Of a stretch of 64,000 nt of DNA, positions 1 through 11,749 are shown one piece after another. Source of the stretch: Eonycteris spelaea. Its lineage: Eukaryota; Chordata; Mammalia; Chiroptera; Pteropodidae. The stretch is from positions 1-64,000 of the forward strand of contig PUFA01000680.1 of assembly GCA_003508835.1 (NCBI GenBank). Reading direction: 5' to 3'. Position 1 is the stretch's first letter. Each line of letters opens with the position of its first letter. A program made the translations under genes and the position numbers. Under the pieces are notes generated by a model. That model saw only the letters and a program-made list of their open reading frames with translations, made no database searches and was not told the DNA's origin.

Positions 1-790
1 GACCTGACATAGTAAGACAGAGACAGCTTTCCTTAGAAAGGCTTGCCTGCTGGATTGGCTGAAACCTGAGAACTCAGAATCCGAAGGGTCCCTACTATTC
101 TCTAATAAGAGTGGCTCCCCGTGCCTAAACTGTTTTTGCAAACTATGGTTCTGCTGAATGTCTTTCCTTCTGGAATTCTTGAATTTGGGCATGTGCTAAG
201 CAGAGGGTACATAAATAACCAGTCACCTCTGTGCAAGCAGTCTCTAATGAACTTCCCTGGAAGACAACAGCCACACACATTGTCACAAGTTATTGCTGGA
301 GGAACTAAGTATACCTAGGTGAGTGTTGGAACAGAATTCTTAAAAGCCCGTGCACCTCATTTTCTCTGGCCCTCCCTTTATGCATCTGTCCCCTTTCCTT
401 ATTTTGCTTAGTGTTCTTTCACTGTAATACATCACAGCAACCAATGTGACTGTATACTGAGTTCAGCGAGTCCTAGAGATTAACAGAACCCGGGCAGGGG
501 AACTCTAGCCACTCCTTCAACACAGGCTGGAACACAAGGGAAAAAAAAATAGGCACTGTCCCTGAGAAAAGTCCAGACATTAGACTTACTAGACAAAGAC
601 TTTGTATCTACCTTATATATGCCCCCAAATTTTTTAAATCATATTTAAAGAACTAAGTGATAGTGTGAGAATTATGTCTCTCGAAATAGAAAATAACAAG
701 AAAAAAGCTATACCTTATAAAAGATAGCCAAATAGAATTTCTGAAGTTACAAAGTATAATTAACTAAAAATTTTAACAGAAGAGCTTTTA
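1..790. other. No gene seen
   Basis: AT-rich non-coding sequence. A 65-codon plus-strand ORF at 121-318 has no recognisable domain, no splice context I can defend and no paralogue elsewhere in the window, so I treat it as chance. Confidence 0.6.
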
Positions 791-1231
791 TTAGCTCCCA
801 ACAGCTGCTGTGAGAAAATACTATAAACTATAAGACTTAAAACAACAGAAATTTATTGTTTCACACTTCCAGAGGCTGGAAGTCTGAAGTCAAGCCACAG
901 GCTGGACTGTGTGCACCCTATGAAATATCTAGCACATTAGACTTGTCTTTTTAAACTTTTGATATTTTCTGGAAATGCTTGGTTTTCCTTGGATTACAGA
1001 CGCTATCACTCCAATCTATGCCTCTTTCATCACATGGCCTTCTCCTCTGCGTTTCCAAACTTCCGGCTCTTATAAGGATATTGAGTCCTTGGAGTAGAGC
1101 CTATTCTAATTCAGAATGACCTTATCTTAACTTGATTATATCTATAAAGACTATTTCCAAATAAGAACACTTTCATAGGTAATGGGGCTTAGAGCTTTAA
1201 TGTATATTTTGGAAGAAACAAACCCATAACA
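790..1231 (-). mobile_element. MLT1-type MaLR solo LTR
   Basis: Read on the plus strand, this is the reverse complement of an ancient ERVL-MaLR LTR. It starts with a degraded 'aacaacagaaatttattgtt' block (the antisense of the typical 3' end). It continues with 'cacatggccttctcctctg', 'cttataaggata' and 'cttaacttgattatatct', and ends at 'aaacccataaca', the antisense of the LTR start. The element is diverged and I could not define a target-site duplication. MLT1 membership is from recalled family features. Confidence 0.75.
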
Positions 1232-1259
1232 GGGCTGAATAGAATTAGCAAATTTGAAG

Positions 1260-3030
1260 CTAGGTCAACTGAGATGCAGTCTCATGAACAGTACGTCAAA
1301 AAATAAATGAGACAAGAAAAATATAGCCTCAGAGACATGAGTAATACTTTCAAGCATATCATCATATGCATAAAGCAAGTCCCAGAAAGACAAAAGACAG
1401 GGAAAGAAACAGTGGAAATGTGTGAAGTAACAATAACTAAAATCTCACCAAATATGATGGAAAAAACCTTCATCAAAATATTCAAGAAGTTCAATGAAGG
1501 AAGATAAACTCATATCAGAATAAAATGGTTCAAGGCCAAGGACTAAGAGAATCATGAACACAACAAGAGGGAAGTGACTCATCATGTACGAAGGCTCCTC
1601 AATGAGTTTAATGGCTGATTTTCATCAGAAACCATGGAGTCCAGAAGGCCATGGAATGACAAAAGTGCTAAAAGATAAAAAATGCCAACCAACACTTCTC
1701 TACCTAGCAAAAATGTCCTTCGATAATGGAGGTGACATTAAGACATTCTTGGATAAATAAAATCTGGGAGAATCCAGTGCTATTCCCAGCCCGAGAAGAA
1801 ATGTTAAGTGGAGTCCTTCAGGCTGAAGTGTGGAGACAGAAGATTAACCTGAAATCTACAAGAAGAAATAAAGTTACATAAGTAAGAGTAAATATAAATA
1901 ATGACAAGAATGTATAGAGTATTAATGTGTAAACAACATATTTCTCTCTGATTTAGAAGAACACTACATGATGTAAATATGATCAATCTATGTTGATGAG
2001 CAGACAGCGTATGAAGATATAATCTGTATGACAATGATGGCAAAGAGGAGACATAGAACAGATCTATGTCAGAGTAAAGTTTCTGTATGCTACTGAAATT
2101 AACCTGACATTAATCCAAATTAGCATGTTATAAATTACAATGTTAATTGTAACTTCCAGGGAAACTAGTAGGAACATACTGCAGAACATATAATAAAAGA
2201 AACATCATGGGAATTAAGTCGCACACTAGCAAATCATAAAAAACAAAAGACTCATGGACATGGACAATGGACTAGTGGATACTAGAGGGTACAGGGTGGG
2301 GAGGAGTGGGGAGGTAGATGGGGTAAAGGGGGTCAAACATAGGGGGATGGGGGGTGAAGTAGGTAAAGGGGATCAAATATATGGTAGCTGAAGGAAACTG
2401 GACTTCGGGAGGCAAACACACAATAGAATATATACATGTCAAATTATAATGTACACCTGAAAATTATATAGCTGCATTAACCAATGTTACCCTAATAAAC
2501 TTAAAAGTAAAAACTTGAATGATTGATTAAAGTGCACTAAAAACAGTAATGAAGAAATATCAGAATAAAAAGGTAAAACACATTTAGAAAAAACAGACGA
2601 AATGACAGATTTCAATGTTACCTAATCAGTAATTAAATGTACATGGATTATACACAACTAAGAAGCAGATATTGTCAGAGTGAATAAAAATGATGATCTA
2701 TATGCTATCTATGAGTCATACTTTTTCGGTGAAAAAGTTGAAAGTAAAAGGATAGAAATATGCATGCCAAGCAAATATTAACCGAAAGAGAACCAGACTG
2801 GCATTGTTAAGATGAACGTTATGACAATTTTCTTACAGAGACATATATGGTGATTTCATGGTGACGAAAGTTCCATTCTTCAAGGAGATGTTTATAAACA
2901 TTTCCCAACTAACAAGAGACGTCCAAAATACACAAAGCAAACTGACAGAATTGAAAAAATAAACAGACCCTTCAACAATAGTAGTTGGAGGCGTCATTAC
3001 TCAACTTTTAATAGTGGAGAGATTCTGTCA
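1260..3030 (+). mobile_element. Old L1 (L1M-like) fragment
   Basis: Contains strings typical of old L1 internal sequence in order: 'atggagtccagaaggccatg', 'tctacctagcaaaaatgtcc', 'agtggagtccttcaggctga', 'acattaatccaaattagc', then 'gttgaaagtaaaaggataga' and 'acagaattgaaaaaataaac'. All frames are broken, so it is a dead copy. It is interrupted by a younger L1 3' end at about 2220-2515. Confidence 0.75.
2220..2515 (+). mobile_element. Younger L1 3' end, nested in old L1
   Basis: Has the usual 3' UTR tail of laurasiatherian L1: 'atggacatggacaatggact', a G-rich run, 'acacaatagaatatatacat', 'aatgtacacctgaaaatt' and 'aaccaatgttaccctaataa'. The flanking old L1 resumes afterwards, so this is a nested insertion. 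Confidence 0.7.
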
Positions 3031-4600
3031 TTGCTTATGATACTGACATCAGCCCTGTGGGATGGCAGAGTGGGGATTATGACTCATATTTTATGGTTCA
3101 GGACATTTAGATTGAGTAAGTGACTTGTCCAGAGTTGTAACCACAGAACCGATCGAAATTGGCCTTGTCCTGTTTCTAACAAGATGCTAAGTTGTTTTTC
3201 AGAGATAGCAGAGCAAGCCCTCAAATCATGCAGTTGGACAGTCAGACATGCACACCAGAGAAGAAATTGACCCTAGAATAACCTTTCAATGTCGCCAGGT
3301 CAAAATCCACCTAGGACTACATACCAACAACATCCCCATCCCCAGTTCAAAAACGTGGTGCGTGAAATGTTGTGATTCTCAAGCACCCAGGCACTAGCTC
3401 TCGTTACGTTAAAACAATGTAATTCTATAGAAGATGCACAACCTCCCTGCTTCTTCCTTTAAATGTAGCCCAAATACCCTCTGGGGGATAGATTTAACCT
3501 TGCCTCCTGTCTCCTTGTGGTTCAACTTAGCAATAAAAGCCTTTTGCTTTTCTAAAAGCTGGTGCTATAGTATTGGCTCTATGTGTGTCAGGCACCAGGC
3601 CCTTGCTCAGTATCAGTCACACTGATGAGTGATGGATCTGAGCAGGGGATGTAGATGGTTCCCTGGAGACAGAGGTCTCTGAACACCTGAACATGAGATC
3701 ACGTCCTGGATGCCCAAACCAAGGCTCTCCTCACTCCCTTTCCTACATCCTCCTGTTTCAAGGTTGCTCCGGGGATGTAGCTGGTGCCCTAGGTGGTGCC
3801 TGGCCCAGAGAATGCTCAGCCTGACCCGCATCCAGCCTGTTTTTCCTTTTTCTTTTTTTCCATGACCATTTAAAATTTAATGAGTACACAGGTGATGTTT
3901 GTTCCTGGCTTAAGTTTCAAAACTTGACCTAAAATACAATCTTTCCTCAAATGAAGACATAGATTGGGCCGGGGGATCCAAACATGTGTCCACCTGCCCC
4001 TCACTTGCCCCCCCCCTACAGCACATGATTCTACCAGCTCCTTTGCAGTGAGACTTCCTGGGGTCAGGTGACCACTCTGAGCAACCAATAGTCTGCTTGA
4101 CTCCCAACTGCCTCAGAACCCAGGACATTCCAACCAACTGCCTACCTGACAGTTGCTCAAAGAACTAGCTTCATCTTCACCTGACCAAACTGGGATGAGC
4201 AGTTAACATTAATTACCCAGAAAAGCAGTCTGCTGGGGGTTTTGGTGGCTTAATGACTGAAATCCATAGCACCCAGGGTCTCACTGACCATTGACCTGAG
4301 CAGCCTGGACTCAAGCCTGACTGAGAGCAGGCAGTGGTTGCACAGGCTCTGAGTTGTTCCCCTTCCCCGCCCAAGTCTTTCCTCACCCCAGACTCTGCTG
4401 CACAAACTACGGTCTAGTGACTGGACTCTACTGACCAGGGTTATTTTGTCAGCACCTTCAGCGAGAGTGGGTGGACGGCGGGGGCATTTGTGCTCTACCT
4501 GTCCTTTGGCCAGGTGCTCATTTTCACGCTGCTGAACCACTGCTGGGGATGCCAGCAAATTCTCTTGACTGCAGACGATTTTCATGAGAATCCTTTGTTT
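3030..4600. repeat. Copy 1 of a MIR-bearing ~1-kb repeat
   Basis: 3030-3165 carries an antisense MIR core ('gactcatattttatggttca', 'agtgacttgtccagagttg'). It resumes at about 3620 after an LTR-like insert. The part from about 3.65 to 4.6 kb resembles 43.4-44.1 kb (shared 'ccaaccaactgcc' and 'cctgagcagcctg' contexts) and parts of 5.4-6.5 kb. It therefore belongs to a three-copy local repeat. The 111-codon minus ORF at 4250-4585 is not conserved in the other copies. Confidence 0.5.
3165..3625 (+). mobile_element. LTR-like insertion, probable ERV fragment
   Basis: Interrupts the MIR-bearing repeat: the MIR sequence stops near 3165 and the downstream flank resumes near 3620. Near its 3' end it has a retroviral R-like segment, 'agcaataaaagccttttgct', followed by a U5-like stretch. 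The boundaries are approximate, no target-site duplication was found and the family was not identified. Confidence 0.4.
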
Positions 4601-4859
4601 GATCCTTTATGATCTTTTCTTTTGTAACCTGAGACATGATCTGTAAAATACATAAACATACAATTGCTGGCAGAGACAGGGGAAGTAGGAATTCATTCCA
4701 GGTCACACCTTCATTCTCCTTGTTCATCAGCTGCCTAGTCGAGAGTCAGCTGAATCTAAGTTGTGCTTAGAGGAGGGGTGTTAGTGGATGCAGTCAGCTG
4801 TCATGCAATGGCTAGATACAGAGCCGGAGGAGAGAAAGAGCAATCAGGGGATCGTTTAC

Positions 4860-4932
4860 AAACTAAATGCCTAACAAATATACTGTATACTTGAAACTAA
4901 TAGAAATTTAAAAAATAATTTAAAAAAGAAGA
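4860..4932 (+). mobile_element. Short L1 3' tail
   Basis: Tail-like sequence 'tactgtatacttgaaactaa' followed by an A-rich end. It is only a remnant. Confidence 0.4.
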
Positions 4933-5009
4933 GGGAGTTTTGCAGTGGTGTGTTCTTCAAATATCCACACACGTTGTGGGGACATGACTTTATTTCAATG
5001 AGACGATAT

Positions 5010-5240
5010 AGAACGTCAGCACGGCACAGTGACTGAGCATGGGAGCTGGTGTCTGATGACCTTTATCCCATCATACTAGAAGCCACAGGAACCTGGAAAA
5101 GTCATTTAACCCCTCTGTCCTCAGTTTTCTGTTCTGTGATATGGGGCCTACTTCTTAGTATTATGAGGCTAAATATAAAAAAAATTCAGATAAAGCCTGA
5201 AGAAAAATGACTGGTCCTTCATAAGTGCTGTAACCAGGCA
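5010..5240 (+). repeat. MIR SINE
   Basis: Shows the MIR order: 'gcacagtgactgagcatggg', a loss-of-core region, 'ggaaaagtcatttaacccct', 'ctgtcctcagttttctgttc', then a 'gaggctaaat' end segment. Sense orientation, diverged as expected for an old SINE. Confidence 0.75.
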
Positions 5241-5369
5241 AATACTAAATGTCTGGAAGAATAAGCAAGAATATGGTAGTGGCTGCCTCCAGAGAAGTCA
5301 TTTGGGTGGCTAAGGGTAGGGGAGGATGGCAGGTTGCTTTCATCCTTACCTTGGGGTGATGCTTTACAG

Positions 5370-6640
5370 CTTATAGAGAGTATCTGTTATCACCTCCCGT
5401 GATCTCCATGTCAGCCCTGGGGTGTGGGCAGAGAAGGGGCTGTGACCCATATTTTATGGTTCAGGTCCCTGAAATTTCACAACTTTTAGTGACTTGTCCA
5501 TAGTCGCAACTACTGACAGGTAACCCTGGGACGGAAATGTAGTCAGTTCCCTGGGGACCGAGATCCCTCTAAATCACACCCTGGCTCCTGACCAAGGGCC
5601 ACCCTCCTTCACTCCCCAAATCCTCTCGCCCCAAGGTGGCTGCAGGGGCACAGGAGGTGTCTGAGCCAAGAGAAGGGCGCATGCCGGAGCCAGCCTTTAC
5701 CCATGTGTTTCCATCCCTGACCAAAAGCTATGACGTTTCCTTGAAAGGAAGTCCCTTGAAGACCAGAGGGTCCAATCGTGTCCCTCTTCCCTCAGTACCT
5801 TTACATATCAGCACCTCAAGGTGAGCCTCCTGAGGGTCCAACCAGGGGTCCGTGTGGCTCCTGAGTGGCTGAGGGCCCAAGGCCTTTCCCAACCCACTGT
5901 CCACCTGGAAGCTCTGAGAATTAGCTTGGCTATCAGTGACCAGACCCAAGTACAGTTAGTGCTGATATGTGAGGACAGTAAGCTGCTGGGCCGGTGCTTT
6001 GGTGTTTTAGTGGATGAAGCTGGCAAGGCCCACCGCCTGCCGACTGTTGATGAGCAACAGTCTGAGCAGCCTGAGCTAAGGCCTGGCTGACAGCGGACTC
6101 TGACTGCTCTGGCTCTGAGTGTGCGCCTTCCCCCCCCATGTCCTTCTTCAACAAAATCAGTCTCCACCACTGCCTCCTCCACCCCAACACCATGCACGGG
6201 CAGTGGACAGAGACCAATTTCCTCTGAGAAGGAACTCTCCTTAGCCTGTGACCCCCACACCAGGACCCTCACAGAGGACCACCAAGCCCTGCTAATCTAT
6301 GTCACCCAGTGTTCATCCACCACTCGAAGGCTCTGTCCCATCTCACCAGTCTCCCAGGCAACACCCAAACTCCCAGTGGTCCTGTCGCATCACCCCATGG
6401 ACATGCCCCATGAAATCTGAGTTTCTCTCCTTTCTAAAATCTCTGGATTTGCTGATGATGTTTGGTTTTGGATTTTGACTTCTACATCCTGGAGGGTTGA
6501 CCTGTAATTCCTCTCTCCTGTCGTGTCTATTGCTGGGGTGGGATCAGGAGTCTCCTGATCTGGTGAAAGCAGTGTGGGTGTGTTCCCTGTGTGTGTTCTC
6601 TGGAAGACTGTGAAAGAGACTGGCATTATTTCTGAACTAT
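5370..6640. repeat. Copy 2 of the MIR-bearing ~1-kb repeat
   Basis: Begins with an antisense MIR ('gtgacccatattttatggtt') and continues into a GC-richer segment. That segment is clearly related to 43.99-44.46 kb: both read 'ctctgactgctctggctctg' and later 'atcaccccatggacatgccc'. The overlapping plus and minus ORFs here (for example the 154-codon minus ORF at 5808-6272) are not kept in the 44-kb copy, so I do not call a gene. Confidence 0.6.
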
Positions 6641-7200
6641 TTGGTAGAAATCAGAGGAAGCCACCTGGGACTGAAGGTTGCTTTGTGAAAAAGCTTTTGC
6701 ATTTCTTGTTTTTCATTTGATGTTTACATGCTGTAAAGTACCCAGATCTTAAGTGTACAGCTTTAGTTTTTCTTAAAAATATAAAGACTTGTGTTGCCAA
6801 CATTCAGTTGAAGATGCAGAATGTCTCCAGCACCCAGGCGGCTGCCTGAAGAAGGAGATAAAAATACCTAACTTCTTAGGTTATGAGAATGAAATCAGTG
6901 CCTCCATGTGTGTTCCAAGCACAAGGATCGTACCTAATTAGCTCAGCGTTAGTGTGGCAGCACCCTTGAAAGATAGAAGATCAGGCAGAGAGCTGGGGGG
7001 AAGCCCATGAGGCCTTATGAAAGTGTGGGGCCAGGGCAAGGAAGCCAAGAGAACTTCTCAGAAGCATTTGGGTTTTCACAGAGTGAAAAACATGCTACAC
7101 GGAGTGTAGTGCCCATGATAATTTGTTGACTGCAATGTTTGTTAAGGGTGCTTTTCTATATCGTGGTGTTTTTTTTTTAATTAAAAAGTACATTAAAACC
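6640..7200. other. No gene seen
   Basis: Non-coding sequence between the MIR-bearing repeat and block A. No recognisable repeat beyond A/T runs. Confidence 0.5.
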
Positions 7201-8050
7201 AACTAGAAATCGGTAAAGGTTATTTAATATAAAGTATATTAAATGTACATGTACCTAGAACTAGCGTTAGATCTATACAATACAAAACTAAAGCACCACT
7301 AAGGGCAATGCCATGGGAGAGCAGCAGCAGGAGGCTCCTGTCCTCTGCCCTCACTGAAGGCCCCTGACACTGCGGAAGCTCCGTCCCCTCAGAGGCCCTG
7401 GCTGAGGCCCCCAGGTTGTGGCCCTCACAGGTGTCATCAGAACCTGCCATGCAAACACAGGTGCTGGAATCCCTGGGGAGGCACAGAGTCAGAGGGAGGA
7501 GGGCTCCCTGGGGTGGGTGCCAGGGGGTTCCTTAGTCCCGGAATTGACCTTGGACCCCAACACCCCCAGGGGTCAATCCACAGGAAACAGGAGCTTTTTT
7601 TGCTGCTCTAGGCTGAGGGTGTTATCTGTCAGCTAAGAGTATCAATAAATGTCCTACAGGAGCCATTGAAGCTGGGCATTAAGCTAGGGTAGGCTTCAGG
7701 AAGCTGGTCCTCTGGATAGTGAAACGACACAGAGGTAAAGGGAGTGGGGGCTCCAGGACTCCGGGATGAAAAGGCTGAGCCCCTGACCCCTGGAGTCTAG
7801 TGAAGTGCAGGGCGTCTGACGACGCAGGCAAGAGAGGTGACCCTGCCTCTCTACCCCACACTCTATACGACCCACCATGAGACCAGCACAGTAAAAATGG
7901 ACAGAGACCTGGAACACTTCCTCCTAACCCTAATCGTCTTTTTTTTTCTAACATCCCAATGCTTTGCCTGTGCCTTGTAATTGAAAAACCATAATTTTGT
8001 GGTAATCAATTTTTAAAAGTTTATGACTTTAATGTATTTCAATGTGAACA
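7200..8050 (-). repeat. Segment P, copy 1 (block A 3' part)
   Basis: Diverged paralogue of 18,640-19,480 and of 63,520-64,000. Shared landmarks are the 'aaacacaggtgctgga' and 'ctggggag' strings, the 'aggctgaggcccc' core and the 'catcccaatgctttgcctgtgccttg' tail. The minus-strand segment near 7,430 is the relative of the possible B-like exon at 18.9 kb. In the phase that works there, this copy meets a stop after about ten codons. I regard it as decayed. Confidence 0.6.
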
Positions 8051-8260
8051 GGTTATAGAAAACACTCCTGTTTAAAATGTGATGAAACCAATTATATTTC
8101 TTTTATTTACATAGTAGGAAAAGAAACATTAGCACATTAGCAATTTGTAATCTTATCCTTTATTATCGTAGCCCAAACAGACGTTGCAACGAGGGGGATG
8201 GGCATTCTGAATGGCAATGAAAATAATAATTATTTGTACACAGAGTAATCAAAGCATGTC

Positions 8261-8350
8261 AAATGAACAATTGTCATTTTTATTCTTGAGGTTCAGAGAA
8301 ATGAAATAATTCCTCCGAGGTCATACAGACAGTTAGTGGCAGAGCTAGAG
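8261..8350 (-). repeat. MIR SINE fragment
   Basis: Antisense MIR core: 'ttcagagaaatgaaataatt', 'gaggtcatacagacagttag' and 'tggcagagctagagtg', in the expected order. Confidence 0.75.
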
Positions 8351-8969
8351 TGTGCACCCAGGCTGTCTGGTCCCAAAGATCACTCACAGCAGCTGTCCTC
8401 TGCTGGCTTGCCAGCATGTGTCATTCAGTTCCGTCATTAACAGGGACTTATGGAATATTTAATTCAGATCACACACACTGTTTCTACCTGCTGCCCCTCT
8501 CCCTGTTATTCTCAGACAAGGAGACTGTCTGGCCTCATTTTGCAAAAGCCAGGTGACTGTCATGCTTCACATCCAAATCACAGGGAAAGGTAGTCAAGAC
8601 TGGGCACAAAGAAGCAACCAGAGATACTCTGTTTAAATCAATCACCCACCCACACCAGGAAAGACCACGTTTAGAGTCTCCACTTCCACCTTCATTAGGC
8701 TGTAAGGAGGCATCATGACCCCCTTCTGGCAGGGGTCACTAGACAGCTACTGGTGGTTTCAGAGAAGCCCGTATGGTTTATAACTGCTGCTGTCATTTTT
8801 GAAGGTTCTTACAATCAGTTATAGTTGGTACTAGACTTACTCTTGACACTCTCACCACCAAGTAAACGTCTGTATCATCTGGAATTTTCGTGCTCACATT
8901 TTTATACCTTCATTTAAAGGACAAAGAAATAAACCCCATTTCTATTGCAAGGGAAGCGGGTGAGCATAC

Positions 8970-9034
8970 CTTGGTGATTGATGTCACTTCATCTGCCCTC
9001 TCACTGGAGCTCCTTCCGCAGGTCCTCGGGGGAT
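8970..9034 (-). pseudogene. B-type cassette exon (65 nt), alpha unit, block A
   Basis: Relative of the 71-nt exon at 55,674-55,744, within a longer homologous stretch (8.77-9.33 kb versus 55.47-56.01 kb). The minus strand has an acceptor '...atag' and a donor '|gtatgc'. Length is 65 nt, congruent to 2 modulo 3 like the 71-nt copies, so a two-codon change has kept phase. Read in phase 1 it is open and ends ...SERADEVTSITK. However, no A microexon follows on its 3' side, because homology to block B ends near 8.77 kb. It may be an exon without its partner. Function unknown. Confidence 0.35.
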
Positions 9035-9970
9035 CTATGAGGACACGCGTGACTGTCAGTCCTTAGTGCTGCTGCTTATAAAGGCTATGGAGCGCTGTAG
9101 TGTGCTGACAGGGGCGAGAGTGTACTGATGAGGGTGGTGCATAGTGTGAACTGAGCGACTGCCAGGCCTCCTCCTTGCTCAAGAAAGAAAGGCCAAGGAG
9201 AAGAGCAGAAATAAATGAAAATATGCTTTGTCTTTTTAAAGAAACCTAATCAGTGGGAAATATTCAGTCTAACAAGGAATAACTCGACAACCATGCCTTA
9301 TTTCAAAGAAAGAGGCCTCACACCTCCTGCTTGTTTTCAAATTCAGCTGAATTGCACTGTTTCGTGATTTCCTCCAAGATCATTTCTTCCTCCATAATCC
9401 ATATCTGCTATTGCTGTGTTCATCAAAAACACTTCTGTAAGGTATTTAACTTGATGCAAATCAAACTTATTGGAGATATAACTCACTTCTACACAAACTA
9501 TCCTATTTATTCACTAAACCTTTTTTATGAAGTGAAAAAATACAGAAGATTGAAAACAGTGAAATCTCATTATGTAGAATTAATCTCATCATGTGTGATA
9601 ATGACCTGTCATTTTGATTCTATACATGTGTGTGTGTGTGCCATTGAGTCACTGTGTGTCCTCTATCAAACAGGCAGCAGACGGGGGACAGTTCCTTACG
9701 TGGGAAAGGCATGGGGGGCACAGGCTCTGTCTACAGCAGCTGGGCAGGGGTTTGCAAAGGGGGATGGGCATCGGGATTCCCCTAGGTTGACTCTGAGTTC
9801 TCACTTGCCACCGTCCCTTGGGCATGTGCTGACAGGATTTGGGTGTTTCTGTAGTTTTCTGTGATACAGTCTCTTTGATTTTTAACTCTTTGGGACAGAG
9901 GCTGAGGGGTGACCCCAGCACTGACAGGTATTGTTCCAGATTCTACTTCGTGGGGCCTCACACCTCTTAC

Positions 9971-10041
9971 CTTCTGTGTGCTGACCTGCAGCATGTGGAC
10001 CTTATATGTGCCTGTCACATCAATGGCTATGTCAAAGTCTG
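9971..10041 (-). CDS. D-type cassette exon (71 nt), alpha unit, block A
   Basis: Minus-strand exon candidate with acceptor '...tttaacag' and donor '|gtaagagg', exactly 71 nt. In phase 1 it is open for all 23 codons, giving a peptide beginning DFDIAIDVTGTYKVHMLQVS. The copy at 56,680-56,750 has the same length and phase, with DFGIVIGIKGIYKVHMAWVS. Substitutions fall without breaking frame or splice sites. Other relatives (13.2, 36.6, 39.9, 33.4 and 59.05 kb) have lost the donor or the frame. I do not recognise the peptide. The alternating hydrophobic pattern could be a beta strand pair. Whether it is transcribed cannot be seen. Confidence 0.4.
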
Positions 10042-10738
10042 CTGTTAAAGGCACCGACAGCCGCCCTGGTCTATGAGACCAGGGAGGACATCTACCCTTG
10101 ATAGGCAACGTTGGGAGCTGTGTAGACCCTAGCGCTTCCAGCCGTGTCCACATTTACTGGAATCCCTCGCTCTGGGACTAATGACCCTGTGGCTGAGTGT
10201 GAATGCCAGTCAGTGGTCCAGGGCATCAACACAGGGATGCACGCCTGGGTTCACATGTGTCTCCTCCACATAGCAGGTCAAGAGCTTGGGCATTCATCTC
10301 AGCTCTGCCTCCATATGAGGAGAAAATATTAAACAAAGCTCCAGATACATCCACAGAGGGAAAATGAATTATGTAAAGCGGTCTGTGAAGATGAGAATCT
10401 TTTTAGAAAGGAACTGGGGGAATATGTTGTGTAACTTGGTAAAAGTCTGAGAAACACACCGTGCACACATACTCGCATTCACAATCACAGCACACACACT
10501 CACCAAACACCCTCAGACTTCAAACACACAAACCCCACCACCTAAAAGTTGTCGTGGCTGCGGCCACAGTAGAACTGGCCAGATTCTTTCCTGTACCACA
10601 CTCCCTTCACTACACCCCAACTTTCATTCCAACAGGAACACAGATCGGGGGGACTTCCAAACCAAAATGGGCAGGAAAGACCCACTGTGGTCAGCCCCTG
10701 ATCTAGGCTCAGCAACAGACTGATTCCTGAATACATAC

Positions 10739-10760
10739 CTTTTTCATCTTCTGCATCTAC
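10739..10760 (-). CDS. A-type microexon (22 nt), between alpha and upstream unit
   Basis: Flanked on the minus strand by 'attgcag|' and '|gtatgtatt', a good donor. It would encode VDAEDEK plus one base, entering at phase 0 and leaving at phase 1. Copies at 31,234-31,255 (VYAEDEK) and 57,480-57,501 (ENTEDEK) have the same 22-nt length. Those at 55.2, 59.8, 34.1 and 14.0 kb are 25 nt, so size differences are whole codons. Preservation of length class and acidic character suggests a real exon of an unknown gene. Confidence 0.4.
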
Positions 10761-11219
10761 CTGCAATTAAGGAGAGAAAAAAAAAACACTGTTAGAGAAC
10801 ATCATCCTGGATGCTCTGCACAGGGCTTCTGTTCTTTTGATGTCTTTGGGACACCAGATAGAAAACCTGAGTTAATGACCCCAAGAGAAAACATACAGAA
10901 CACCTGTGGGAAAGCTTTGCGCTCTTCATGGAAGCTGTCTCAAGCCCCTTTGATTTGGCAATTACAAAATTCTTTTTTTGAGAAGAGACTGTGATGCTCA
11001 TGACACTTCTTGCAATGCTCCAGTCTGAAATAATGCTGCCCTTTTTGAAAGCCTTCTTGATCATATATCAGGTGGTCACAGACTCTCACTCAACATTCTC
11101 CAACTAGGAGATTGTCTCTGTCATCTAGCAGGTATGTGCTCATTTTTAGATGCAATTTATTGAAAAAAAAAAAAAAGGAAAGCAACATTTCCATTGTCGA
11201 GGGTGGAAGGCCTTCTTAC

Positions 11220-11380
11220 CTTGGGTAGATGAGACCTCCTCATTGGACATTCTTCTTAGCTCCTCCACCACTGTGTAAATACCTCCTCCACCAAGGTGTC
11301 GGGAAGCTCCTGCACCACAGTGTCAGGAACCTCTTCAACCCTGGTGTCTGAAAGCTCCTGCAGTACGGTGTGAGACAGAA
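11220..11380 (-). pseudogene. Expanded B-type exon with 24-bp repeats, frame broken
   Basis: Minus-strand segment with acceptor '...cctctag' and donor '|gtaagaagg', 161 nt. Its core is about five tandem copies of a 24-bp unit coding an eight-residue motif of the type (Q/E)EL(P/S)DTVV. A small indel in the fourth unit (where TTTACACAG replaces the GACACT pattern) shifts the frame into a TAA. The relative at 60,259-60,376 has fewer repeats and its own one-base shift. This is the only cassette group with internal repeat growth. It reads as coding sequence that was polymorphic in repeat number and then broke. Confidence 0.45.
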
Positions 11381-11749
11381 CTAGAGGCACACAGAGTCAC
11401 TGTCAGATATTGGTGGTGCTGCTCAGGACTGTCTCAGAGAGCTCTGCCTTATATTGATGGGGCTAGAGAACGTGGAAGTGGGTGGTGAACAGTATGGACT
11501 GAGCATCTTCTGGGACATTCTCATACTGGATGAAAAAAGCCAAGGAAAGAAGCAGGCAAGAAAGAGAAACAGAGTCTTTGACGGTCTAGCTCAAGGGACT
11601 CAAATCCATCATAGCATAAAATGCATGCTGTGTTTCAATGACAGGGTTCTGATTCCTCCTGCCCTTAAAGCCTGGCCGAATTCCCACTTTCTAATGTTAC
11701 ATGACCATTCAGCATCCATGCATTCATACAGGCCACTAGTGTCTTCAAC

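Noticed and set aside
5808..6272. 154-codon minus ORF overlapping an 89-codon plus ORF
   Set aside because: The homologous copy at 43.9-44.3 kb lacks both frames. A GC-richer repeat explains the open length.
9331..9864. 177-codon plus-strand ORF
   Set aside because: Lies antisense to the alpha unit and is not kept in the homologous 56.0-56.6 kb region. Low-complexity codon use.
10461..10520. CA-rich ORFs rich in His/Ser/Thr (also 13.7, 37.1, 40.3 and 57.2 kb)
   Set aside because: Degenerate CA-repeat intron DNA of the units, not coding.
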